A stretch of DNA of 64,000 nucleotides, taken from NCBI RefSeq assembly GCF_003952185.1, contig NZ_RXFS01000004.1, positions 248,001 to 312,000 on the forward strand. Direction: 5' to 3'. The notes beneath the pieces were generated by a model. It made no database searches and was not told the DNA's origin. It saw only the letters and a list, made by a program, of their open reading frames with translations. Of this stretch, positions 9,302 to 20,000 are shown piece after piece; position 1 is the first letter of the stretch; the number at the start of each line of letters is the position of its first letter. Made by a program: the position numbers and the translations under genes. Source of the DNA: Variovorax sp. 679 (lineage in GTDB: Bacteria > Pseudomonadota > Gammaproteobacteria > Burkholderiales > Burkholderiaceae_C).

Positions 9302-9838
9302 ATGCCCGAGAACGCGCTGCCGGCGCTGCGCGACTTCCTGGTCTCGCGCTACGACGAGCTCAAGCAGCGGCTCACGCGCCGGCTGGGCAACGCCGACCGC
9401 GCGGGCGACGCGCTGCAGGACACATGGCTGCGCCTGGAAAGCCGCGACGACATCGACGGAGTGCGCGACCCCGCGTCCTACCTGCTGCGTGTTGCCGTCA
9501 ACCTGGCCTATGACCAGCTCGCAAGGCAGGGCCGGCTGGCCACGTCGGAAGAGATCGACGCGCTGCTCGAGGACGCGCCCGACACGGCCCCCGGCCCCGC
9601 GCAGATCGCCGAGGACCGTTCCGAGATGGCCGCGCTCGCGGCGCTCATCGCACGCATGCCGCCGCGCCGCCGCCAGGTGCTGGTGATGGTGCGCTGGGAG
9701 CATCTGCCGCAGCGCGAGGTGGCCGCGCGGCTCGGCGTTTCGCTGCGCACGGTGGAAAAGGAGCTGAAGGACGCCCACGATTTCTGCGCGGCCCGCATGG
9801 GTCGTCCGCCCGATGCGCCGGGGGCCCATGAAAAATAA
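9302..9838 (+). CDS. ECF sigma factor, FecI type (adhesin locus)
   Basis: 178 residues. Region 2 is at ~10-75 (LKQRLTRRLGNADRAGDALQDTWLRL, then DPASYLLRVAVNLAYD) and region 4 at ~110-165 (ALIARMPPRRRQVLVMVRWEHLPQREVAARLGVSLRTVEKELKDA helix-turn-helix). It is preceded at 12 bases by the STN protein and followed at 30 bases by a FecR-type anti-sigma factor. This is the standard sigma/anti-sigma pair of cell-surface signalling. Likely targets are its own locus and the giant exoprotein downstream (inferred from order). Confidence 0.9.
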   Translation: MPENALPALRDFLVSRYDELKQRLTRRLGNADRAGDALQDTWLRLESRDDIDGVRDPASYLLRVAVNLAYDQLARQGRLATSEEIDALLEDAPDTAPGPAQIAEDRSEMAALAALIARMPPRRRQVLVMVRWEHLPQREVAARLGVSLRTVEKELKDAHDFCAARMGRPPDAPGAHEK

Positions 9839-9868
9839 AATGCGGTTCCCCGTGCCCGCAGCCGTCTC

Positions 9869-10873
9869 ATGGATATGAACATCCGTGCCGAGCCCGACAA
9901 GGCCGCCCAGGTCCAGCGCGAAGCGCAGGCCTGGCTGCGCCGGCTCACGTCCGGCGAGGCCACGCAGCGCGACCTCGAGGGCTTGCGCCGTTGGCAGGAA
10001 GCGAGCGAGTTGCACGCGCAGGCGTTCGCCGAGGCGAAGCGGCTGTGGAAGACGCTCGATCCGGCCATCGGCCAGATGATGGAGGCGCAGCCCGCGCTGC
10101 TGTCCGACCACCGCGAGTCGATGCGGCAGAAGGCGCAGTCGCCGCGGCTCGCGCGTCGTGCATTCCTCGGTGCCGCGGTGAGCGCAGCAGGCGTTGCTGC
10201 AGCCGTGTACCCGCCGCTGGCGCTGTGGCCATCCGTGAGCGAGTGGAGCGCCGATTTCCACACTGCCACCGGCGAGCAGCGCTCCGTGGTGCTCGCCGAA
10301 GGCGTCGGCCTCGTGCTCAACACGCAGACCAGCGCGCAGCGCCAGACGCGCGACGGTCGCACGGTCGGCATCGACCTGATCTCGGGCGAGGCGGCGGTCG
10401 ATCTCTCCCCGGCATCCGGCGCCTCCGCGTTCCGCGTGGTCGCCGGCGCGGGCCGCAGCGACGCGCAGTCGGGCCGCTTCGAGGTGCGCCACATCGACGG
10501 CAGCACCTGCGTCACCTGCATCGAGGGCAGCGTGAGCGTCGCGCACGCCAGGGGCGCGCGCACCCTGCAGGCCGGCCAGCAGGTGGTGTACGACGCTGGT
10601 TCCATCGGCGCCGCCACCGGCGTGCAGGGCACCGACGTATCGGCCTGGCGTTCGGGCGTGCTGGTGTTCAGGCAGACGCCGCTGGCGCACGTGATCGCCG
10701 AGATCAACCGCTACCGCCCGGGCCGCGTGGTGCTGCTTGCGCGCGCACTGGCCGACCGGCCGGTGAGCGGGCGTTTCGCCATCGCCTCGCTCGACACGGT
10801 GCTGGTGCAGATCCAGCGCTCGTACGACCTCGAGGCGCGCACATTGCCGGGCCGCGTGCTGGTGCTTAGCTGA
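9869..10873 (+). CDS. FecR-family anti-sigma factor (adhesin locus)
   Basis: 334 residues. The N-terminal cytoplasmic DUF4880-like region (~15-65, AQAWLRRLTSGEATQRDLEGLRRW) binds sigma. The twin arginine RR at 96-97 precedes a single hydrophobic segment (~98-116). The periplasmic FecR domain covers ~130-245 (ATGEQRSVVLAEGVGLVLNT). The C-terminal part, ~262-334 (GVLVFRQTPLAHVIAEINRY), is of the type that binds STN domains. It should hold the 9302 sigma factor inactive until signalled. Two in-frame ATGs (9869, 9875) are possible starts. It is followed after a 135-base gap by the exoprotein gene. Confidence 0.9.
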   Translation: MDMNIRAEPDKAAQVQREAQAWLRRLTSGEATQRDLEGLRRWQEASELHAQAFAEAKRLWKTLDPAIGQMMEAQPALLSDHRESMRQKAQSPRLARRAFLGAAVSAAGVAAAVYPPLALWPSVSEWSADFHTATGEQRSVVLAEGVGLVLNTQTSAQRQTRDGRTVGIDLISGEAAVDLSPASGASAFRVVAGAGRSDAQSGRFEVRHIDGSTCVTCIEGSVSVAHARGARTLQAGQQVVYDAGSIGAATGVQGTDVSAWRSGVLVFRQTPLAHVIAEINRYRPGRVVLLARALADRPVSGRFAIASLDTVLVQIQRSYDLEARTLPGRVLVLS

Positions 10874-10910
10874 TGTTTGTGACAGCTCGATTGGCCCCCG
10901 AGCCCGGTCA

Positions 10911-10971
10911 GGATTGAAAAAGTTAGCGGTTCTGTTTACTTCGCCCGGTCTGACAAGTAAGGGGCGCGCCT
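10911..10971 (+). promoter_or_regulatory. Candidate promoter region of the giant exoprotein gene
   Basis: AT-richer stretch in the 135-base gap after fecR, with GATTGAAAAAGTTAGCGGTTC, then TTTACTTCG and GGTCTGACAAG. The order GGTTC … GTCT resembles an ECF-type -35/-10 pair, but the 14-base spacing is short, so the assignment is tentative. It is the obvious place for a promoter read by the sigma factor encoded two genes upstream. Confidence 0.3.
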
Positions 10972-11008
10972 TCCGTGCCCATGCAGTTCATTCCTTACCG
11001 GGCGCCAG

Positions 11009-14000
11009 ATGAAAAAACACGAGGGACACGACAGCCGCAGCCGCAAGCCGGGCGCCGCCGTCGTGCATCAGAGGAGCTTCCGCATTTCGCCGCTGGCCCA
11101 GGCCCTGGCCCTGGCGCTGGCCGCCGGCGCGACCACCACGATCACCGCGCCGGCCCACGCGCAGCAGGCCTTCAGCCCGGCGTGGATGGCGCAGAAGAAC
11201 ATGGCGCAGAACGCCGCCGCCGCCACCGGCCGCCTGCCCAACGGCATGCCCGCGTCGATGCTCGCCAGCCCGCAGGCGCAGCAACAGCGCGCCAACGCGC
11301 AGCTGCAGCAGTCGATCAACAACCTGAACCTGGCGGCGCGCGGCATCGCGGCGCAACAGGCTGCCCAGGCCGCCGCACGCGCGGCCGCGCAGAACGACGC
11401 CTCGGTGCCCGACGGCCTGGCCGACGGCGGCCTGAGGGTCGACACCAACAGCCTCACGGCCGGCTGGGCCAACGCCAACGCGCCGGTGCAGACGCGGCAG
11501 GCCGACGGGCGCACGAACGTGGCGATCCAGCAGACCGGCGACAGGGCCGTCCTGAACTGGGAGACCTTCAACGTCGGGCGCAATACCACGGTCGATTTCA
11601 GGCAGCAGGCCGACTGGGCGGTGCTCAACCGCGTGAACGACCCGCAGGCGCGGCCCTCGCAGATACAGGGGCAGATCAAGGCCGACGGCACGGTGCTGAT
11701 CGCGAACCGCAACGGCATCGTCTTCAGCGGCACCAGCCAGGTCGACACGCGCAACCTGGTCGCCGCGGCCGCGCACATTTCCGATTCGCAGTTCAACGCC
11801 AACGGCATCTACAGCGCGGGCACCGCGCCCAGCTTCACCGGCGCGCAAGGCAAGGTGGAGGTGCAGGCCGGCGCGCGCATCGCGACGCGCGCGCCGGCCA
11901 TTTCCACCGAGGGCGGCGGCTACGTGCTGCTGGTGGGCCAGGAGGTGCACAACGCCGGCGACATCGCCACGCCCAGGGGGCAGGCGGTGCTCGCGGCGGG
12001 CGACAGCTTCCTCATCAAGAAGGGTTCGGGCACGGGCGGCAACCAGGCTTCCACCACGCGCGGCAACGAGGTCACGCCGCAGTTCGGTGCCGACAGCACC
12101 GCCGGCAAGGTGAGCAACACCGGCCTGATCGTCGCGCGCGAGGGCGACGTGACGATGGTGGGGCGCGACGTGCGGCAAGACGGCGTGGCCCTCGCCGCCA
12201 CCACGGTCAACACCCGCGGCACCGTCCACCTCGCCGCGGTGGGAGCCGACGGCAAGGTCGCGCTCGGGCAGGGCGCCACCACGGCCGTGGTGATCGAGGA
12301 CGACGGCAAGACCACCGCGCTGGACAGCCAGCGCGACGGCCTGCGCGGCCCCGCGCTGGTCAACGGCAACCCGGACATCGTGGCGGTGGCCGATCGCCGC
12401 GACCAGTCGCGCATCGAGATCGCCAGCGGCGGCACGGTCGACTTCCAGGCCGACTCCCTGACGCTCGCGACCGGCGGGCAGATCGCGGTGACCGCCGCCG
12501 CCCGCACCCTGGTGCGCGATCGCGCGCAGATCGACGTCTCCGGCGCCGTGGGCGTGAGCCTGGCCATGGAGAGCAACAACGTCAAGATCAACGTCCAGGG
12601 CAACGAGCAGCGCGATGCGCCGCTCAACCGCGACGGCAAGCGGCTGAACAACAACGACGTGTGGATCGACCGGCGCAGCCTGGTCTTCGTGCCCAAGGGC
12701 ACCAACGGCTACGCCAGCGACCGCTGGTACACGGCCGGGGGCCTGCTGGAAGTGGGCGGCTATCTCGGCACCGAAGGCCACACCGCGAGCGAATGGATGG
12801 CGCAGGGCGGCACCGTCACCTTCGGCGGCGCGGAAGTCGTGACCCAGGGCGGCTCGAGCATCAATCTCTCGGGCGGCACGCTGAACGTGCAGACCGGCTT
12901 CATCCGCCAGACCTGGCTCAAGGGCGCGGACGGGCGCCTGTATGAAGTGTCGAAGGCGCCCGGCGACCAGCGCTACGAGGGGCTCTACCGCGGCTTCGAG
13001 GACGAGCACAAGCGCTGGGGAGACAAGACCACCGGCTACTTCTACAACCCGCTGATCGGTGCGCAGAAGCGACTCGAGAACGGCTACACGGTCGGGCGCG
13101 ATGCCGGCAAGCTGGTCGTCGCCACGGGTGCCGCGGTGCTCGAAGGCGGCATCACCGCCGAAGCCTTCCAGGGCACGCGGCAGACCCAGGCGCCGCAGGC
13201 GGGGCTGGACGGCTACAACCAGTCGCACGACGCCGCATCGCGCAGGGGCCAGCTCATCGTCGGCGAATACCTGCCGATGTTCGACCGGCGCACCGGCGCG
13301 CTCAACCACCTGCTCAGCGCCAACATGGATCGGGTGGAACTCAAGGAAATGGGCGACACGGGCGAACGCATCGCGGCGGCGCTGGACCTTGCCACGGCCC
13401 TGCCGGCCGAGCGCAGGAACAGCCTGCTGCTCGACACCGCGCAGCTCAACGGGATGTCGCTGGGCGCCGTGCGCATCGCCGCGCGCGACCGCATCGACGT
13501 CAACGCGGACCTGCAGGCGGCCGCGGGCGGCAACATCACGCTGTACGGCAACAACGTCGTGGTGAAGGCCGGGCTGAGCGCGCACGGCGGCAGCATCATG
13601 CTGGGCAACACGCTCGCGCAGACCGGCCCGAGCGGCACGCTCGACACCCTCGTGAACGCGAAAGAGCCCCTCGGGCATGTGACCCTGACCGAGGGCGCCA
13701 GGCTCGACGCGAGCGGCCTGTGGCGCAACGCCGAGCTCGACCCTTTCACGCCAGACCTGGCATATGCGAACGGCGGCAGCGTGTCGATCCGCGGCACCGG
13801 CGACGTGGCGCTGCAAAGGGCGAGCGTGATCGACGTGTCCTCGGGCGCGGTCATGCGAACGGGCGGCAAGACGCAGGCCGGCAAGGGCGGCAACGTGACG
13901 CTGGCCACCACCACGCGCAAGGGCAGCCTCCAGCTGGACCCCGAGGCGCAACTGCGCGGCTACGGCGTCGCGGGCGGCGGCACGCTGTCGATCCAGGCCG

Positions 14001-17000
14001 GCAAGGTGCTGGTCTCCGACCAGCCGGCGAGCGCCAGCGCCACGCCGCCCGGCACGCTGGTGCTGGGCGGCAACTTCTTCGACAAGGGCTTCTCCGCCTA
14101 CGAGATCACCGGCGGCGAAGGCCTCACCGTGGCCGAAGGCACGCAGGTCGACGTGACGATGCCGGTGTATCGCTTCCGCGACGACGCGCGCCGCGTGGCC
14201 AGCGGCGCCGGCCCGGCGCGCGCGCTCGAACTGTGGACGCCGCCGCTCTACCAGGAAGACGCGGTGAATGCCGTTCTTCGCCAGCGCAAGGGCGCGAGCC
14301 TGAGCCTGCAGGCCGGCCGCAGCCTGATCACCGAGATCGATCCGGCAACGAGCACGCTGGCCGTCGGGCGCGGCGCGCGGATCGAGGTCGATCCGGGGCA
14401 ATCGATCGCGCTGCGCGGAGCCGGCCAGATCACCATCGACGGCGCGCTGACCGCGCACAGCGGCAGCATCGACGTGCGCCAGCAGCAGTACGGTTTCGTC
14501 GACGTCGCCGGCCTCACGCCGGAGGCCGACGGCAAGGTGCACACGCGCTCGATCTGGATCGGCGACAACGCGGTGCTCGACGTGTCGGGCCGCGCGCACA
14601 CGGCCACCGACGTGCACGGGCGCACCTATGGGCGCGTGGAACGCGGCGGCAGCATCGTGCTGGGCGGCGTCATCGACCACGACCGCGCGGTGGCGAGTTC
14701 GGCCGACGCCTACGTGATCGTGCGGCCCGGCGCGAAGCTCGATGCCTCGGGCGCGCAGGCGGTGCTGGACGTGCCGGGCCTGGGCCCCACGACCGTTGCC
14801 ACCGACGGCGGGCGCATCTCGCTGAGTTCGTACCTCGGCCTGCACATCGACGGCTCGCTGCGCGCGGCGGCCGGCGGCGCGGGAGCCGCAGGCGGCTCGC
14901 TCGACATCGCGCTCGAGTCGCCGCTGTACGACTCCGGCGGGCTCGACCGGGCGCAGCAGGAAGCCATCGTTCCGCGCGAGCTGACGGTGGCCCAGTCGCA
15001 GTCGCGCGCTTCGCTGCTGCCGGACGATCTCGCGCCCGGCCAGGCGGACGCGGCGCTGCGCTACGGCAAGACCCGGCTGTCGGCCGATCGGCTGGGCGCC
15101 GGCGGCTTCGACAACCTCACGCTGCTGGCCAACGGCCAGCTCTCGTTCGACGGCGACGTGTCGCTGCGCATGGGCCAGGGCCTGACGCTGTTCTCCAGCT
15201 CGCTGTCGCTGGCCGAGTCCTCCAGCGCGTCGGCGCGCGTGCAGCTGGCGGCGCCCTACGTGAAGCTGTCGGGCACGGGTGCGTACTACGCGGCCGTCGG
15301 GGTGCTGCGCCCGCGCATGCTGCACGGCATGACGCCGCTGGACTCGACGGCCGAGTTCTCGGTGCAGGCCGGCCGGTTGCTCGACCTGGGCAACAGCATC
15401 TCCTTCGGCACCGAGGGCCGCTATGCCATGCAGGGCGAGTTCACACCGGTGCACGTCGAGCGGCGCGGCTTCGAGAAGGTGGAACTGGCGAGCGACGGCG
15501 ACATCCGCTTCCTGCTGGCCAACGACAACGACAGCCGCTCGCGCCTGTGGACGCACGGCAGCCTCACGTTCGCCGCGGCGCAGCTCTACCCCGAGACCGG
15601 CGCCATCGCGCAGGTCAACGCGGGCTATCGCATGGACCCGGTGGCGCTGCGTGTCGTGTACGACCCCGACAGCGTGCTGCGCATCGAACGTCGCGGCGAC
15701 GCGCCGGCCGGCGTTCCGTATTCGGCCTTCGGCGCGCTCGAATTCGGCGCCGCGGTGATCGAGCAGGCCGGTGTCGTCCGCGCGCCGCTCGGCAGCATCC
15801 GTCTGGGTACCGATCTCGAGCAGGGCGCGCTGAACGTGGCGCTGCTGCCGGGCAGCATCACCTCGGTCAGCGGTGCCGGGCTGACGATGCCTTACGGCGG
15901 CACGACCGACGGCATCGACTACAAGTACGACGGGCGCTCGGTGCGGCCCGTGGGCGCGGGCGGCGGCGCGGGCATCCGGCTCGGCGCCGAGCATGTGGAC
16001 GTGCAGGCCGGCGCGCTGCTCGATCTCTCGGGCGGCGGTGAACTCGCCGGCGCCGGCTTCGTCGCGGGCCGCGGCGGCTCGACCGACGCGCGCTTCCATC
16101 CGCTGATGCAGATCGGCGCCGACGGCCGCTTCTCGCTGCCTTCGCTGTCCACCAACGCGGTGTACGCCATCGTGCCCGGTGCACAGCCGCTGGCCGCGCC
16201 GGCCAGCGGTCCGGCGGGGGCTTCGCAGGCGGCCACGGGCCGGCAGATCACCATCGGGGCGGGCGTGCCCGGCCTGCCGGCGGGCACCTACACGCTGATG
16301 CCGTCGACCTATGCGTTGCTGCCGGGCGCTTTCCGCGTGGAGCTCAACGGCGCGGCCGGAAACGTCGGCACTACCGGGCAGGCGCTGGCGATGCGCAACG
16401 GTTCCTGGGCCGCCACGGGCCGGCTCTCGGTGGCCGGCACGGGCCTGCGCGACAGCCTGCCCAGCCAGGTGATCGTGACCCCGGCCGACGTGCTGCGCAC
16501 CTACGCGCAATACAACGAGACGAGCTATGCCGACTTCGTGCGCGCCGACGCCGCGCGACTGGGCGTGCCGCGCGGGGTGCTGCCGGCCGATGCCGGATCG
16601 CTGGCCTTCGTGCTGGGCTCCGGGCGTGGCGGCATGTCGCTGGACTTCGACGGCCTCGCGCGCTTCCAGGCCGCGCAGGGCGGCCGTGGCGGTACCGCCA
16701 TGGTGCTGGGCGGCGACGTCGAGGTGCTGGGCGCGGGGCAGTCGCGCACCGCGGGCTTCGAGGGCGCCTCGGTGCGTGCGGACACGCTGAACGACCTGCA
16801 TGCCGACCGGCTGGTGGTCGGCGCGAGACCCACGGTGATCTACGGCCAGCAGGGGCGCTACGTCGGCTTCAGCGAAGCGATGAGCGACGTGAAGCTGCGC
16901 GCGGGTGCCGTGCTGAAGGCCCCCGAGGTCTTTCTCGCGGGCCGTGGCAACCTGGCCGTCGAGGCCGGCGCCGGCATCTCCACGCTCGGGCAGGGCGCCG

Positions 17001-20000
17001 CCATCTACGACTCGTCCTCGGGCTTTGTCTACCAGCCCGGCGATTCGAGCCTGCTGGCCGTGTCGAACGGCCGGCTCGACGTGCTGGCGCCAGCCGCCAC
17101 GGGCAAGGGCTCGATCCTGCTGGGCGTGTGCAACACCTCGTCGTGCAGCGCCAACAGCACCTTCTATTCGGAGGGCACGATCACCGCGGCCACCAACGGC
17201 GCGTTCGAGCTGAGCGAAGCGTCGCGCTACGGCACGCGCCACCTGGCGCTGGCGGTGGGCGGCGTGAACGCCGGCTCGGTGCCGGCGCTGGCCGACGCGC
17301 AGGCGCGCGGCGTGCTGGCCAACGGCCTCACGCTGAACCAGGACGTGCTGCAGCGCCTGCTGAACGGCGACACCAGCACCGGCGCGCCGGCGCTCGAGTC
17401 GCTCACGCTCACGGCGCGCGACGCGATCAACTTCTACGGCAGCGTCACGCTCGACACCACCGATCCGGCCACGGGCAAGTCGCGCCTGGACACGCTGGTG
17501 CTCGGCACCCCGGCGATCTACGGCTCGGGCGGCGCGGGCGACGTGGCCACCATCCGCACGCGCAACCTGGTCTGGAGCGGCGCGACGCAGGCCCCGGGCG
17601 CGGTGGCAGGCGGCGGCGCGGGCACCGGAAGCGGCACGCTCGACATCCGGGCCGAACGCATCGAACTCGGCGACATGCCCCACACCGTGAGCAACGGCCA
17701 GGACGACAACGCGCGCCTCGCGCTCGGTTTCGCCACCGTGAAGCTGGGCGCCAGCGATCGCCTCACCAGCAGCCGCAGGGGCAGTCTCTCGGTCTACCAG
17801 AGCCAGGGCGCCTACGAAGACGGCAAGGGCTATGTCTACAGCGGCGGCAACCTGGAAATCGCGACGCCGCTGGTCACCGGCGAGGCGGGCGCGGTCAACC
17901 GCATCACCGCGGGCGGCACGCTGCGCATCGGCGCGTCCGCAGGCAACCGCCACGACGCGGCGGTGGGCAAGGACATCCGGGCGCTGGGCGCGGACCTCGC
18001 GCTGAACGCCCGCGACATCGTGCTCGACACCGCCATCGTGCTGCCCACCGGCAAGCTGACGCTGACGGCGAAGGACGACATCGCGCTGGCCGACGGCGCG
18101 CTCATCGACGTCGGTGGCCGCAAGCTGGGCTTCAACGACCTCGACAAGTTCAGCTGGGGCGGCGACGTCGGCCTCGAAAGCCAGGCGGGCAGCATCCGCC
18201 AGGCGGCCGGCGCGACCATCGACCTGTCGGCGCAGGGCAACCGCGCCGGCACGCTCAAGGCGGTGGCGCTCGGCGCCTCGGCGGGCGTGGTCGACCTGCA
18301 GGGCCGCATCCTCGGCGCCAGCAGCGGCCACTACGACGCCGGCGGCACGATGGTGCCGTTCAAGGCGGGCAGCGTGGACATCCGCGCGCAGCGCCTGGGC
18401 GACAGCGGCACGCTCGACGACCAGTTCGCGGGCCTCAACCGGCGCCTGAACGACGGCGCGGTGTTCGGCAACCGCAGCTTCCAGCTGAAGCAGGGCGACC
18501 TCGTCATCGGCAACGGCCTGAAGGCCGGCGAGGTCAATGTCTCGGTCGACAACGGCAGCCTCACGGTGCTGGGCACGATCGACGCCAGCGGAGAACGCGT
18601 GGGCAGCATCCGCCTCGCGGGCAAGCATGGCCTGACGATCGGCGGCGGTGCGCTGCTCGATGCGCACGGCACGGTGCTGCGCGTGGACAGCCGCGGCAAG
18701 ATCATCGACGCGCCCAATCGCGCCATCGTCGAACTCAGCAGCGGCGACGGCCAACTGACACTGGCCAGCGGCGCTCACATCGACCTGCGCCACGGCACCG
18801 GCGCCACCGTCGGAAACCAGCCCGGCCAGCATGACGGCCAGAAGCGCGGCACGCTGGAGCTCAATGCGCCGCGCACCGGCGAGACCAGCGGCGACATCAG
18901 GATCGACGCCAGCGGCAGCCTGAACATCGAAGGCGCGCGCTCCATCGCGCTCAATGCCGTCTGGCGCTACGACGACACCGACCCGCTGGCCGTCATCAAG
19001 GATGGCCTGGACTCGGTGAGCGGGCGCCCGTACCGCGAGATCACGCAGGCCTACCTGGACCAGAAGCACGCGCAGAGCACGAAGTTCATCGACGCCGCGC
19101 TCGCCAACGGCGAGCTGCTGCACGGCAAGCTCGCCGGCCTGAACAACGCCTCCTATGCCGATGCGCTGCACCTGCGCCCCGGCGTGGAGATCGTGACCGG
19201 CAAGGATCTCGTGGTGCAGGGGGACCTCGACCTGTCGGGCTACCGCTACGCCAGCCTGAACCCGCGCACGCAGAAGACCGGCGTGTACGGCTCCGGCGAA
19301 GCGGGCAGCCTGGTGCTGCGCGCCGCCGGCAACATGGACATCTACGGCAGCATCAACGACGGCTTCGCGCCGCCGCCGGTCACGCCCGAGGAGAACGGCT
19401 GGGCGCTGGTGCCGGGCGTGCAGCCCTACAACGGCGACCTGGTGCTGCCGATCGGCGGCGTCCGCCTGGCCGAGGGCACGGCGTTTCCGTCGGGCACCAC
19501 GCTGAACTACGACCTGCCGATCCAGGAGCTGACGCTGGGCGCGGCCGTGCGCCTGCCGGCGGCCGCGACGCTGGCGAAACCGCTCACCCTGACCGCCGGC
19601 ACCGTGCTTGCCGCCGATGTGCGCGACGCGGCGGGCAAGCTGCTGCATGCGCGCGGCACCTTGCTGAAGGACGCCGTCACGTTGCCGGCCGGCACGCAAC
19701 TGGGCGCCGGCACGCCGCTGCCGAGCGGTACCGCGCTGCGCGCCATGCTGTGGCCCAAGGGCGTGCCGCTGCCGGTGGCCTACGAGAACGACGTCGTGCG
19801 CAACACCGTGCTGCTGCGCGGTGCGCTCGAACTGGGACGCGGCGCGCTGATCCCGTCGACCACGCGGGTGGTGCTCGAAAACGGCGTCGGCTACATCGAG
19901 CTGCGCCCCGACAGCAACGGCACGCGCGGCCGCAACTGGGCGCTGGCGCCGATGCTGCCCGCAGGCAGCGAGTCGTGGGCGGTGCGGCTGGTGGCGGGCG

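Noticed and set aside
8525..10690. 721-codon minus-strand frame across the STN, sigma and FecR genes
   Set aside because: Same register effect; the sense genes have clear domains and the antisense product has none.
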